Origin: Opitutus sp. ER46
Lineage (GTDB): Bacteria > Verrucomicrobiota > Verrucomicrobiia > Opitutales > Opitutaceae
Direction: 5' to 3'
NCBI RefSeq assembly: GCF_003054705.1
Contig: NZ_QAYX01000023.1
Span: forward strand, 186,001 to 250,000
Length of the DNA stretch: 64,000 nucleotides
Positions 16,026 to 25,696 of this stretch are shown piece by piece. The notes beneath the pieces are model-generated. The model saw only the letters and a list, made by a program, of their open reading frames with translations, was not told where the DNA came from and searched no databases. Each line of letters begins with the position of its first letter. Positions within the stretch are counted from its first letter, which is position 1. The translations under genes and the position numbers were made by a program.

Positions 16026-18773
16026 GTGGTGACTGGTTACCGAAAATACGTGGGCTGGATGGCGGTCCTGGTGGTGGCGGGTGCGGGGCTGGCGGGCGGG
16101 GCGGAAGCGCCGCGGCCAGCGGTGCGCGCGAGTGTCAGCGCGACCCCGTTGAACGCGCCCGTGCCGCTGGCGGGGCCGGGGGCGACCGCGGCCGTTTCGG
16201 CCGGAAATGCCATGGCGTCGCTGGCGGCGGCGCAGCGGGCGCAGGAGCTCGGGTTGGCGTCGATCGCGGTGGCCCTTTACGAGCAACTGGTGGCGCTGCC
16301 CGGGGCGGATCGGGCGGCGTTGAGCCTGCCGCTGGCGTCGGCGCTGCTGGACGCGGGGCGGGCGGCGGAGGCGGAGCGGGTGTTGCAGGCGGCGCCGGGG
16401 GGGCGTGGACCGGAGTGGCGGCTGCGGCTGGGGCTCGCGGCGGCGCAACAGCGGAATTTCGGGCTGGCGGCGGAGCAGGTGAACCAGATCAACGTCGACC
16501 AGCTGACGCGGCCGGACCGGGCGTGGTTCTGGTTCCTGCAGGCAGTGCTGGCGGACACGGCGACGCCGCCGGATAGCACGCGGGCGAACGAAGGGTACAA
16601 CCGGGCGCAGGCCGAGGCGCCGACGGACCTGGCGCGGGCGACATTCCTGGCGGCGGGCCTGCGGGTGAAGCTGCAGTTGCGCAGCTACACGGCGGCCGAG
16701 GTGCAGCAGGCGCGCGACAATTACGAGCGGCTGGCACGCAGCGGGCTGCAGCAGGCGTATTCGTTTGGCGAGACGTACGCGGTGATGCGGACGGCGGCGG
16801 GCGAGCGCAACGAGGCGGTGCGGTTCCTGCAGGAGCTGTTGATGCGGATCCCGGCGACGGAGCGGACGCACAACGACGAAGTACGGCGGCTGCTCGGGCT
16901 GATCGGCGACCGCGCGCGGGGTGGGGCGGGCCGGAACGCGCTGAACCAGTTGCTGGCCACCGGGAGCACGCCGGATTACCAGCGACAGGCGCTACAGTTG
17001 CTGGCGCATGATTCGACGCGGGAGCCGGAGCGCGGATTGTTCCGGCAGGAGGTCGACGCGCTGCTGCGGGCGAAGCCGAAGTCGGCGGTGTACGACAGCC
17101 TCCTGCTGATGCGTGCGAACCTCGCGCTGGAAGACAACGACTATGCCGTCGCCGAGGGCCGGGCGAACGAGTTGAAGGACAGCTACCCCGGGTCGAGCCT
17201 GCGGCCCCATGCGTTCGTGGTTCTGGCAACCTCGGCGTGGGAGCAGCGCCGGTACCGGCTGGCGGCGGACAATGCGCGGCTGGCCCGCGAGGCCCTGGCG
17301 GAGAGTCCGGCGGCGCGGTCGCCGCGCGAGGCGCCGGTGGTGACGCAACAGGTGGCGCAATTGCGCGTGCTCGAGGCGGAGGCGCGGTTTCGGGCCGGCG
17401 ATTTCCGGCTGGCCGGCGACACGTATGCGGCGGCGGTGCAAAATCCACCGGCGGGGATCGCCGTGGGCGAGCTGATGTTCCAGCGCGTGCTGGCGGCGAT
17501 CAAGGCGGACCAGGATGACCCGAAGGCGGACCTGGCGCGGATTGTGGACGAGTTGGTCGCGGATCCGCGTTTTGACGCGCAGAACCGCTGGGAGGCGGAG
17601 TGGAGCCTGGCCCGCGGCCTGAAGATGCAGCGGCGGACGGAAGAGGCGCTGGCGCGGGTCACGGCGTTGCTGGACTCCCCGCAGGCGAACGCCGCGGAGC
17701 TGACGCCGGAGCTGCGGGCGCGCATGACGTGGCTGCAGTCGCGCCTGGCGTTCGAGGCGAACCGGCCTGAGCTGACGCTGCAGCTGGGGGCGAAGCTCGC
17801 GGCGGCGACGGCGGGGCTGCCGCCGGCGCTGCGCACCGAAATGGCGAGCACGGCCGCGCTGTTGAAGGCCGAGGCGGAGTTCCGGCTCGACCGCCGTGAC
17901 GACGCGCTGAAGACGCTCGCGCAGCTGCGCGCCGATTTCCCGGAATCGGACGCGGCGATCTATTCGTATCTGGTGGCGGCGGCGTATTACGCGGACCGCG
18001 ACAAGATCCAGGAGGCGCAGACCGTGTTGCGGGACCTGATCGAGAACCCGCGGTATGCGCAAAGTGATTACGTGCCGTACGCGCTGTTCCAGCAGGCAAT
18101 TCTCTTTGAGCGGCTCGGCCAGCCGAAGGATCTGCGCGAGGCGAACGACCGGATCGAGGCGCTCGTGAAGCGGGACAGCCCGCCGGCGCCGGCGGAGCTG
18201 GTGTTCGCGGCGCGGCTGAAGCAGGGCGACCTCCTGCGCACGCTGAATGAGTTTCCGCAGGCGCAGCTCGCCTACGAGGATCTGGTCAACAACCCGAAGT
18301 ACGTGCAACGGCCCGACGTGATGGTGGCCAAGCTGCGCCTTGCCGAGTGTCACAACGCCCAGTCCTCAACGGACCCCTCGGGTTCGCATGCGGACCTGGC
18401 GCAATCGATGTTCGAGGAGCTGCTATACCGCGTCGCCGCGCCGGCGGAGGTGCGGATCGAGGCCGGCTACAACCTCGGCAAGCTGCTCGAGCGGCGCGGG
18501 CAGTTCGACCGGGCGCGGGACGTGTGGTGGCGGGACGTGATCAAGCCCTTCCTGGTGGATGCCGAGCCCGGGGCGGCGATGCGGGCGACGCAGCCTTATT
18601 GGCTGGCGCGCACGCTGCTCGACTTGGGCGCCCTGCTGGAGCAGCGCGAGCTGACGGACGAGGCGCGGCGCGTGTACGTGTTGTTGCGCGACAGCCGGCT
18701 CGGCTACGCGGAGAGCATCGCGCGCGAGCAGTTGCAGCGGCTGGGCGTGCCGGCGGCGCCGGCGCAACCTTGA
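16026..18773 (+). CDS. large tetratricopeptide-repeat protein, exported
   Basis: 915 aa, Ala/Arg/Leu-rich and almost entirely helical. Many TPR-like units are visible, for example QRAQELGLASIAVALYEQL, LRVLEAEARFRAGDFRLAGD and EFPQAQLAYEDLVNNPKYV. A hydrophobic N-terminus (MAVLVVAGAGLAGG) suggests a signal peptide. The start is uncertain: GTG at 16026 or 16029, or ATG at 16059 directly before the signal. It is followed by exbB, exbD and a TonB-like gene, so a periplasmic scaffold for that complex is likely by inference. Confidence 0.8.
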   Translation: MVTGYRKYVGWMAVLVVAGAGLAGGAEAPRPAVRASVSATPLNAPVPLAGPGATAAVSAGNAMASLAAAQRAQELGLASIAVALYEQLVALPGADRAALSLPLASALLDAGRAAEAERVLQAAPGGRGPEWRLRLGLAAAQQRNFGLAAEQVNQINVDQLTRPDRAWFWFLQAVLADTATPPDSTRANEGYNRAQAEAPTDLARATFLAAGLRVKLQLRSYTAAEVQQARDNYERLARSGLQQAYSFGETYAVMRTAAGERNEAVRFLQELLMRIPATERTHNDEVRRLLGLIGDRARGGAGRNALNQLLATGSTPDYQRQALQLLAHDSTREPERGLFRQEVDALLRAKPKSAVYDSLLLMRANLALEDNDYAVAEGRANELKDSYPGSSLRPHAFVVLATSAWEQRRYRLAADNARLAREALAESPAARSPREAPVVTQQVAQLRVLEAEARFRAGDFRLAGDTYAAAVQNPPAGIAVGELMFQRVLAAIKADQDDPKADLARIVDELVADPRFDAQNRWEAEWSLARGLKMQRRTEEALARVTALLDSPQANAAELTPELRARMTWLQSRLAFEANRPELTLQLGAKLAAATAGLPPALRTEMASTAALLKAEAEFRLDRRDDALKTLAQLRADFPESDAAIYSYLVAAAYYADRDKIQEAQTVLRDLIENPRYAQSDYVPYALFQQAILFERLGQPKDLREANDRIEALVKRDSPPAPAELVFAARLKQGDLLRTLNEFPQAQLAYEDLVNNPKYVQRPDVMVAKLRLAECHNAQSSTDPSGSHADLAQSMFEELLYRVAAPAEVRIEAGYNLGKLLERRGQFDRARDVWWRDVIKPFLVDAEPGAAMRATQPYWLARTLLDLGALLEQRELTDEARRVYVLLRDSRLGYAESIAREQLQRLGVPAAPAQP

Positions 18774-18833
18774 GTTTCCCGGGCGCCTTCGGACTTCCCG
18801 CGGCGCGCCCCAATCGCTATCCCCTCCACTCAC

Positions 18834-19496
18834 ATGGCCGGCATTGACCTCAACCTTTTCGCCCACGGCGGGCCGATGATCTGGGTGCTCCTGGTGCTCG
18901 GGTTTATCGCCCTGATGCTCTTCATCGAGCGCATGCTGTTCCTGCATCGCGGGCAGATCCGGACCAAGGCCTTCCTGGACGGCATCAAGAACATCCTGGG
19001 CAAGCGCCGGTTGATCGAGGCGCTGACGGTCTGCGAGGAGACGCCGGGGCCGGTGGCGGCGGTGGTGAAGGCGGCGTTGCTGCATGCCGACGACGACGCG
19101 GAGACGATGCGTTTCCATGTGCAGGAGGCGGCGATCGTGGAACTGCCGGCGCTCGAACGCCGGGTGCACGCGATCGCGGCGATCGGGCAGGTGGCGCCGC
19201 TGGTGGGCCTGCTGGGCACGGTGCTGGGGTTCGTGACGACGTTCGTGGCCTACCAGAAAGGTGGCAACTACGTGTCGGCCACCGCGCTGTCGGCGGGGCT
19301 GTGGCAGTCGCTGCTGGCGACGGCGGGCGGCCTGATGCTGGCGATCCCGGCGCACCTGGGATATCACTTCCTCTCCGGCCGCGTGCGGGCGATCGTGCGC
19401 GACGTGGAATGGAGTGGTAACGAGATCATGAAGTATCTGCTGACCGAATACCGCGGCGTGTCCCCGGGCGGGGGCGGGGTGGAGAAGGCGAAATGA
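18834..19496 (+). CDS. exbB: MotA/TolQ/ExbB proton-channel protein
   Basis: 220 aa. Three membrane segments: about 14-34 (GPMIWVLLVLGFIALMLFIE), about 116-138 (IGQVAPLVGLLGTVLGFVTTF) and about 150-175 (WQSLLATAGGLMLAIPAHLGYH). The second and third carry the conserved proton-path residues of the family. The cytoplasmic region between the first two contains the helical ALTVCEETPGPVAAVVKAAL. Its last four bases overlap exbD. It could serve TonB- or Tol-type transport; the neighbour with TonB-like features favours TonB. Confidence 0.92.
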   Translation: MAGIDLNLFAHGGPMIWVLLVLGFIALMLFIERMLFLHRGQIRTKAFLDGIKNILGKRRLIEALTVCEETPGPVAAVVKAALLHADDDAETMRFHVQEAAIVELPALERRVHAIAAIGQVAPLVGLLGTVLGFVTTFVAYQKGGNYVSATALSAGLWQSLLATAGGLMLAIPAHLGYHFLSGRVRAIVRDVEWSGNEIMKYLLTEYRGVSPGGGGVEKAK

Positions 19497-19951
19497 TCGC
19501 GCGGCCCCTGAACCTCTCGACCCGGTTGCGGCCGGAGCCCCGCAGCTACGACGTGCTGTTTTACGTGAACGTGGCGCTGCTGGCATTCTACTTCGTGCTC
19601 TTCGGCTCGCGCTTTGTGGTTTCGCCGGGGCTGGGGGTGGGCTTTGCGTTGCCGGAGGTGCCAGGCGCGAATGCCGACCCGCGGCCGACCACGCACGTAA
19701 TCTCGGTGGTGAACGCCGGGCAGATCTTTGTGGGCGACGGCCTGCGGAGCATGGAGCAGCTGCAGGAGTGGCTGACCACCCAGGCGACAACTGAGCGCCG
19801 GCAGACGGGGCGGATGCCCGTGCTGCTGGTGCGCTCGAGCGCGGAGGTGCCGGCGGCAATATTGGCGAGAATCGTGGGCATGGCGCATGGGGCGGGTTTC
19901 CAGGTGACGCTCGCGGCGGAGGATCCGGTGCGGACCGGCGGAGGGAGCTGA
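19493..19951 (+). CDS. exbD: ExbD/TolR-like biopolymer transport protein
   Basis: 152 aa with a short cytoplasmic N-terminus, one membrane segment at about 22-43 (VLFYVNVALLAFYFVLFGSRFV) and a periplasmic ExbD-like domain (ISVVNAGQIFVGDGLRSMEQLQEWL). The conserved membrane Asp of ExbD/TolR is not obvious: the segment starts YDVLFYVNVALL, where Asp at the boundary may serve. Start overlaps the exbB stop; the next gene begins two bases after its end. Confidence 0.78.
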   Translation: MIARPLNLSTRLRPEPRSYDVLFYVNVALLAFYFVLFGSRFVVSPGLGVGFALPEVPGANADPRPTTHVISVVNAGQIFVGDGLRSMEQLQEWLTTQATTERRQTGRMPVLLVRSSAEVPAAILARIVGMAHGAGFQVTLAAEDPVRTGGGS

Positions 19952-19952
19952 C

Positions 19953-20675
19953 ATGTCGCAGTCGGGTACGAAGCGCCGCTGGTTGATCGCGGCCGCGGGG
20001 GCGGCGACGGTCCTGGCGGTCGTGTTGTCGCTGTTTCGCCTACCAGTCGTGGTGGCGCAGCCGCTGCCGAAGCCGGCGCGACCGGCCGTGGTCCTGGCCC
20101 CCGGCCATGCGGACGAACTGGCGATGCGCGATCTGACACCGCTGTTTCTGCCCACGCGCTACAGCGCGGCGGCGAGCCAGTCGGGGGCGCGCGAGCCGGG
20201 CAGCGGGTTTGTCGATCGGGATGCGTTGCGGTTGAAGTTTGCGGAGGATAACCCGGCGCTGCCGCCCCCGCCATCGGTGCCGGTGCCGGCAAACCCGACC
20301 GAGGCGCTCCGCGTGATGCCGGTTCCGCTGGCGTATGGGTTCGGCCGTACCGACGCCGACCTGCCGGCGCAGGCGCCCCGTGGCGCCATGGTCGACGTCT
20401 TTGCGAGCGATGACATAAAGAGCGATGGCCCTGTGCTTTCCGTGCTGGTGCCCGTGGAGGACCGCCCGCCTGGAGTGACGGGAAAGCTACCGGGGTGGCA
20501 GCCCATGGAGTTTCAGGCGGCGATCGAATCTACCGGACTGGTTGGTGCGCTGATTCTGACCCGAGGCTCAGGCGTGCAGGAAGTTGACGCTCACTTTAAG
20601 AATTTTCTCGCCGAGGCATTCCGGCTTGGTGATCGTTTACCCCCTGGCTTCTACCGGATTGTGGTTGGGCCCTAG
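19953..20675 (+). CDS. membrane-anchored TonB-like protein
   Basis: 240 aa with one N-terminal membrane anchor (about 9-28), a Pro/Ala-rich periplasmic linker containing PLPKPARPAVVLAP and NPALPPPPSVPVPANPTEA, and a folded C-terminal region (about 150-240). That layout and the position after exbBD match an energy transducer of the TonB type, but I see no clear YP/TonB signature. Call rests on architecture and context. If correct it may energise the BtuB-like receptor encoded at 404. Confidence 0.55.
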   Translation: MSQSGTKRRWLIAAAGAATVLAVVLSLFRLPVVVAQPLPKPARPAVVLAPGHADELAMRDLTPLFLPTRYSAAASQSGAREPGSGFVDRDALRLKFAEDNPALPPPPSVPVPANPTEALRVMPVPLAYGFGRTDADLPAQAPRGAMVDVFASDDIKSDGPVLSVLVPVEDRPPGVTGKLPGWQPMEFQAAIESTGLVGALILTRGSGVQEVDAHFKNFLAEAFRLGDRLPPGFYRIVVGP

Positions 20676-20768
20676 TTTTTCAGGGTTTGTATGACTTTGC
20701 TGTTGACGGTGGAAAACCGGGGCTGCACGTTCTTCGCTCTTTTTCGTTTTTTGGCACTCCCTTACTCT

Positions 20769-20844
20769 GCCCAGATAGCTCAGTTGGTAGAGCACCCCCT
20801 TGGTAAGGGGGAGGTCGTCGGTTCAAGTCCGATTCTGGGCTCCA
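20769..20844 (+). tRNA. tRNA-Thr(GGT)
   Basis: The acceptor stem is GCCCAGA (20769-20775) with TCTGGGC (20834-20840), discriminator T and an encoded CCA (20842-20844). The D arm AGCTCAGTTGGTAGAGC, the anticodon stem CCCCC/GGGGG with loop TTGGTAA (anticodon GGT), and the T arm with GGTTCAAGTCC are all present. It sits just upstream of tuf, a conserved arrangement. Confidence 0.97.
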
Positions 20845-20930
20845 GGGTACCAAAAACACGTCGGCTCCGGCTTCTCCGACGCTAACTGAGAGGCAATTTT
20901 CCATCCACCCAATCAAACGTCTTAACTCAC

Positions 20931-22121
<1,191 letters not shown>

Positions 22122-22146
22122 GCCCAGAACCCTGTTTCAGTCGACC

Positions 22147-22172
22147 GCCGAGGCCCTTGACGGGGCCTCGGC
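22147..22172 (+). terminator. hairpin after tuf
   Basis: A perfect 10-bp stem, GCCGAGGCCC with GGGCCTCGGC, and a 6-nt loop lies 26 nt after the tuf stop. There is no T-run, so it may be a processing or pausing structure ahead of tRNA-Trp rather than a full terminator. Confidence 0.5.
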
Positions 22173-22197
22173 TGCGTCGTCTAAACCGACTTTCCAC

Positions 22198-22273
22198 AGG
22201 CGTGTAGCTCAATTGGTAGAGTAGCGGTCTCCAAAACCGTCGGTTGGGGGTTCGAGTCCCTCCGCGCCTGCCA
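22198..22273 (+). tRNA. tRNA-Trp(CCA)
   Basis: The acceptor stem AGGCGTG pairs with CGCGCCT (22263-22269), followed by discriminator G and encoded CCA (22271-22273). The anticodon loop CTCCAAA between GCGGT and ACCGT gives anticodon CCA. D arm (TAGCTCAATTGGTAGAG) and T arm (GGTTCGAGTCC-like) are normal. The tuf / tRNA-Trp / secE order is conserved in many bacteria. Confidence 0.97.
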
Positions 22274-22285
22274 AATCTCTGATCC

Positions 22286-22489
22286 ATGAAAAATCCGTTC
22301 AGCCGAGTCCGTATCTTCGCCCGCGAAACCAAAGACGAGTTGCTCAAATGCTCGTGGCCGACGCGCGCGGAACTCCGCGACTCGACGGTCGTCGTGATCG
22401 TCGCCATTGCGATCCTGGGCGTCTTCACGATGGTCAGCGATTTCTCGCTGCTGCAGGTCGTTGATCTCTTCACCTCGTGGGTCAGCTAA
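22286..22489 (+). CDS. secE: preprotein translocase subunit SecE
   Basis: 67 aa, the short single-span form. The cytoplasmic amphipathic helix with the motif ETKDELLKCSWPTRAELRDST precedes one membrane segment (about 36-58, VVIVAIAILGVFTMV). It stabilises SecY. The gene starts 12 nt after tRNA-Trp and just before nusG, the canonical location; rpmG (L33), often found here, is absent. Confidence 0.95.
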   Translation: MKNPFSRVRIFARETKDELLKCSWPTRAELRDSTVVVIVAIAILGVFTMVSDFSLLQVVDLFTSWVS

Positions 22490-22500
22490 CCTCTTCCTCG

Positions 22501-23079
22501 ATGGCCGCCCAAACATCCGCCCCCGCCGGGGCCCAGTGGTTCGCGCTGCACACGCTCTCCGGCCAGGAGGGCAAGGTGAAGCTCTACATCGAGAAGTTCA
22601 AAAAGGCGGAGGAGCTCGACGATTTCATCTTCGAGGTCCTGCTCCCGACCGAGGTCGTCTCGGAGGTGAAGAGCGGCAAGAAGTCGACGAAGGTCCGCAA
22701 GCTCTATCCCGGCTACGTTTTCATCCAGGCGAGGCTGTACGACGAGAATCACAAGCTCATCAACAAGCCCTGGTACTTCCTGAAGGAGACCACGGGTGTG
22801 ATCGGGTTCGTCGGTGGCGATCGTCCGGCCGCCCTGCGGCAGTCCGAAATCGACGAAATCTACGCCCGCATCGAGGCGGCCAGCGGCAAGGAAGTGCCGA
22901 AGGTGCAGTACTCGGTGGGCGAGGAGGTCAAGATCACCGACGGGGCCTTCGCCTCGCTGACGGGCCGGATCGACGAGATCGATCCGGAACGCGGCAAGCT
23001 GAAAATTTCCGTTTCCATTTTCGGCCGGTTCACGCCGGTTGAACTCGAGTACTGGCAAGTCCAGCGCGCCGCCGAGTAA
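22501..23079 (+). CDS. nusG: transcription termination/antitermination factor NusG
   Basis: 192 aa. NGN domain (about 10-120) with QWFALHTLSGQEGKVK and KLYPGYVFIQARL, then a KOW domain with VGEEVKITDGAFASLTGRIDEID (about 138-160). ATG 22501 is chosen over an in-frame start at 22477 inside secE. It binds the elongating polymerase and ribosomal protein S10, both encoded in this window. Confidence 0.97.
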   Translation: MAAQTSAPAGAQWFALHTLSGQEGKVKLYIEKFKKAEELDDFIFEVLLPTEVVSEVKSGKKSTKVRKLYPGYVFIQARLYDENHKLINKPWYFLKETTGVIGFVGGDRPAALRQSEIDEIYARIEAASGKEVPKVQYSVGEEVKITDGAFASLTGRIDEIDPERGKLKISVSIFGRFTPVELEYWQVQRAAE

Positions 23080-23089
23080 TTACACGATA

Positions 23090-23182
23090 TATGATTTACG
23101 ATTTATGATTTCCCGCCGCCTCTCGGAAATTCGAAATCGGAATCACTCGCGCGAAATCCAAATCATAAATCGTTCAATCATA
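23090..23182 (+). repeat. heptamer-built palindrome between nusG and rplK
   Basis: The left arm consists of ATGATTT, ACGATTT, ATGATTT (23091-23111); the right arm of AAATCAT, AAATCGT and TCAATCA-like units (23160-23182). The arms are near-perfect inverted repeats of about 22 nt around a mixed centre. The AT content contrasts with the GC-rich surroundings. It may form a large hairpin in the mRNA ahead of rplK. Confidence 0.85.
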
Positions 23183-23201
23183 ATCCTGATCCGTTTCTAA
23201 C

Positions 23202-23627
23202 ATGGCCAAGAAGATCCAAGGTTACATTCGCCTTCAACTGCCGGCTGGTGCCGCTAACCCGGCTCCCCCGGTGGGTCCCGCGCTCGGTGCGCAGGGCGTG
23301 AACATCATGGCGTTCTGCAAAGAATTTAACGCCAAGACGAAGGACCAAAACGGGATGATTCTGCCCGTGGTCATCACGGTTTACACCGACAAGAGCTTCA
23401 CGTTCATCCTCAAGTCGCCGCCGGCGTCCGTGCTGCTGAAGAAGGCTGCGAATATCGCGAGCGGCTCCGGCAAGCCCAATGTCGACAAGGTCGGCAAGGT
23501 GACGAAGAAGCAGCTGCTGGAAATCTATAACATCAAGAAGGCCGACCTGAATGCCAAGGACCCTGAGGCAGGCATCAAGGTGATCGCCGGCACCGCCCGC
23601 AACATGGGCATCGAGGTCGTCGACTGA
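23202..23627 (+). CDS. rplK: 50S ribosomal protein L11
   Basis: 141 aa, the standard L11 length. [35 protein letters not shown] (about 7-41) is the conserved proline-rich N-domain that forms the GTPase-associated centre, and the C-domain ([22 protein letters not shown]) binds 23S rRNA. It lacks an SD sequence and follows the heptamer palindrome. Confidence 0.98.
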   Translation: MAKKIQGYIRLQLPAGAANPAPPVGPALGAQGVNIMAFCKEFNAKTKDQNGMILPVVITVYTDKSFTFILKSPPASVLLKKAANIASGSGKPNVDKVGKVTKKQLLEIYNIKKADLNAKDPEAGIKVIAGTARNMGIEVVD

Positions 23628-23763
23628 CGCCGCCGCGCGCAACTGGGGAAGGGTGGGCAGATTCCACCCTTTCCGAGGTTGCATGCCGGCCCGGTCGTTT
23701 TCGTTTTCGTCCGCAACCATCCCGCGGGAGGCCCACCGGCCGTTCGCACCGCAAGGAGCAAAA

Positions 23764-24462
23764 ATGCCAAAGAAGCACAGCAAACGCTACACCAGCGGCA
23801 TCAAAGTCGCTGATCTCGCCAAGGAATATCCGCTCAAGGAAGCGGTGGAGATCCTGGCCAAGTTCCCGAAAGCCAAGTTCGACGAGACGGTCGAGCTTTC
23901 GTTCCGCCTCGGCGTCGACGCGACGTCCGGCGAGCAGAACGTCCGTGGCACCACACCGCTGCCGAACGGCTCGGGCAAGAAGGTCCGCGTGCTCGTCTTC
24001 ACCGACGATGCCCAGAAGGCGCTGGCTGCCGGCGCTGACTTCGCCGGCCTGCAGGAGATGATGCAGAAGATCAACGGCGGCTGGCTCGACTTCGACGTCG
24101 CGATCGCGACGACCGAGGCCATGAAGCAGGTCCGCACGCTGGCTCGCGTCCTTGGTCCCAAGGGCCTCATGCCGAACCCGAAGGCGGGTACGGTTACCGA
24201 CGACGTGGCTGCGGGCATCAAGGCCGTGAAGGCCGGCCGCGTTGAGTTCAAGATGGACAAGACCGCCAACATTGGCGTCGGCGTGGGCAAGCGCTCCTTC
24301 ACCCCCGCTCAGATCCTGGAGAATGCGCAGACCGTGCTCGAGGCGGTCGGCAAGGCTAAGCCCAATACCTTCAAGGGCGGCCAGTTCATCAAGAGCCTGA
24401 CGCTGTCGTCGAGCATGAGCCCGGCTGTGAAGGTGGCTGCGACCGAATTCAGCAAATACTGA
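23764..24462 (+). CDS. rplA: 50S ribosomal protein L1
   Basis: 232 aa with the L1 blocks KFDETVELSFRLGVD, VRGTTPLPNGSGK and LARVLGPKGLMPNPKAGTVT. ATG 23764 is preceded by AAGGAG. It forms the L1 stalk; in many bacteria it also represses its own operon by binding the rplK leader. It follows rplK after 136 nt. Confidence 0.98.
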   Translation: MPKKHSKRYTSGIKVADLAKEYPLKEAVEILAKFPKAKFDETVELSFRLGVDATSGEQNVRGTTPLPNGSGKKVRVLVFTDDAQKALAAGADFAGLQEMMQKINGGWLDFDVAIATTEAMKQVRTLARVLGPKGLMPNPKAGTVTDDVAAGIKAVKAGRVEFKMDKTANIGVGVGKRSFTPAQILENAQTVLEAVGKAKPNTFKGGQFIKSLTLSSSMSPAVKVAATEFSKY

Positions 24463-24473
24463 GGAGCCCGACC

Positions 24474-24971
24474 ATGAGAGCCGAAAAACAATTCCTGATT
24501 TCCGAAGTCGAGACGCACCTCAAGAAGTCTGACTACGTCATCCTCGCCAACTTCACGAAAGTGACGGTCGCCGATGCGTTCGAGCTGCGCAAGCGGCTCG
24601 CCGCCGAGAAGGCCGAGTTCCACGTCGTGAAGAACAGCTCGCTGCGCGTGGCGGCCAAGGCCCTTGGCCTGCCGTCCGTCGACGAATCCCTGACCGGCCC
24701 GACGGCGATCGTCGTGGGCGGCAAGAATTCGGCCGGCGTCGCGAAGATCCTCAAGAAGTTCTTCGAGGAGAAGCAGAAGCTGGCGATCAAGGTGGGCGTG
24801 ATGGACAAGAAGCTGGTGTCGGCCGCCGACTTGGCGAAAATCGCCGACCTGCCCTCGTTTGAGGCCCTGCGCGCCCAGTTCCTGGGCCTGCTCACCAGCA
24901 ACGCCGCGGCCTTCGTTCGCGTGCTCGATGCCAAGGTCAAGAAGGAGCAGCCCGCTGCTCCTGCCGCCTAA
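24474..24971 (+). CDS. rplJ: 50S ribosomal protein L10
   Basis: 165 aa. The N-terminal domain (SDYVILANFTKVTVADAFELRKRLAAEKAEFHVVKNSSLRVAAK) binds the 23S stalk base, and the C-terminal helix anchors L7/L12 dimers. Preceded by GAGGAG. Only 11 nt separate it from rplA, so the classical long L10 leader is absent. Confidence 0.97.
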   Translation: MRAEKQFLISEVETHLKKSDYVILANFTKVTVADAFELRKRLAAEKAEFHVVKNSSLRVAAKALGLPSVDESLTGPTAIVVGGKNSAGVAKILKKFFEEKQKLAIKVGVMDKKLVSAADLAKIADLPSFEALRAQFLGLLTSNAAAFVRVLDAKVKKEQPAAPAA

Positions 24972-24994
24972 CCCAACCAAATCAACCAACCTTT

Positions 24995-25039
24995 TGCGGG
25001 AGCGACTCTGCTCCGTCCGCGGAAAAGACCGCTCCCGCA
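24995..25039 (+). repeat. REP-like hairpin between rplJ and rplL
   Basis: TGCGGGAGCG (24995-25004) and CGCTCCCGCA (25030-25039) form a perfect 10-bp stem. The GGGAGCG core resembles the GTAGGAGCG start of the palindrome at 53290. A second 6-bp inverted repeat GGCTAG/CTAGCC follows (25055-25060 with 25099-25104). Such spacing could modulate L10:L12 stoichiometry. Confidence 0.7.
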
Positions 25040-25124
25040 GCAATCCAACGAACTGGCTAGGGGATACGTCTCTTAAACGCGTTTCATTCCCGAAACCGCT
25101 AGCCCGCTTCAAGGAGTCGTTATC

Positions 25125-25508
25125 ATGAGCAACATCACCAAGGATCAAGTCATCGAGTGGCTCTCCGGCCAGTCGGTCATCGAACTCGCCGCGCTGGTCA
25201 AGGACCTCGAGGGCAAGTGGGGCGTTTCCGCCGCCGCCGCCGTCGCCGCCGCTCCTGCTGGCGCCGCCGCCGCTGCCGCTCCGGCCGCCGAGGCGCAGAC
25301 GGAGTTCACCGTCGTCCTCAAGGAGGCCGGTGCGAACAAGATCGGCGTCATTAAGGAAGTCCGCGCCATCACTGGCCTGGGCCTCAAGGAAGCCAAGGAC
25401 CTCGTCGAAGGCGCTCCGAAGAACGTCAAGGAGAACGCCCCGAAGGCCGAGGCCGAGGAAATCAAGAAGAAGCTCGAGGCCGCTGGCGCCAAGGTCGAGC
25501 TGAAGTAA
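25125..25508 (+). CDS. rplL: 50S ribosomal protein L7/L12
   Basis: 127 aa. N-terminal dimerisation helix ([26 protein letters not shown]), an Ala-rich hinge (about 40-58), and the C-terminal factor-binding domain with [21 protein letters not shown] and [16 protein letters not shown]. Preceded by AAGGAG. Usual length for the family. Confidence 0.98.
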   Translation: MSNITKDQVIEWLSGQSVIELAALVKDLEGKWGVSAAAAVAAAPAGAAAAAAPAAEAQTEFTVVLKEAGANKIGVIKEVRAITGLGLKEAKDLVEGAPKNVKENAPKAEAEEIKKKLEAAGAKVELK

Positions 25509-25555
25509 GGCCGCCGCGTTTGGCGCTTTTCCTCGCAAAAGTTCCGATTTCTTCG

Positions 25556-25595
25556 GGACAGGCCGCGTTAGCCCGCGGCCTGTCCTTTGCCTTTT
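25556..25595 (+). terminator. terminator/attenuator between rplL and rpoB
   Basis: GGACAGGCCGCG and CGCGGCCTGTCC form a perfect 12-bp stem with a 6-nt loop, followed by TTTGCCTTTT. The position matches the partial terminator known between rplL and rpoB in other bacteria, which lowers polymerase subunit expression relative to ribosomal proteins. Confidence 0.85.
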
Positions 25596-25696
25596 CTCTT
25601 TTTGTTCTTTCCTTCCCTGCTACCAGCTATCGCGCGGGCACTGAGGGCACTGCCGCCGCGACCTTTTCTGTCTCCTAATTTTCATCGGGAAATCTC

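Noticed and set aside
20676-20768. sigma70-type promoter before tRNA-Thr (TTGACG near 20704)
   Set aside because: No acceptable -10 box at the right distance.
23090-23182. CRISPR-like array
   Set aside because: Units are only 7 nt with no unique spacers and no cas genes nearby.
24463-24473. L10 autoregulatory leader
   Set aside because: Only 11 nt separate rplA and rplJ, too short for the known L10/L12 binding leader.
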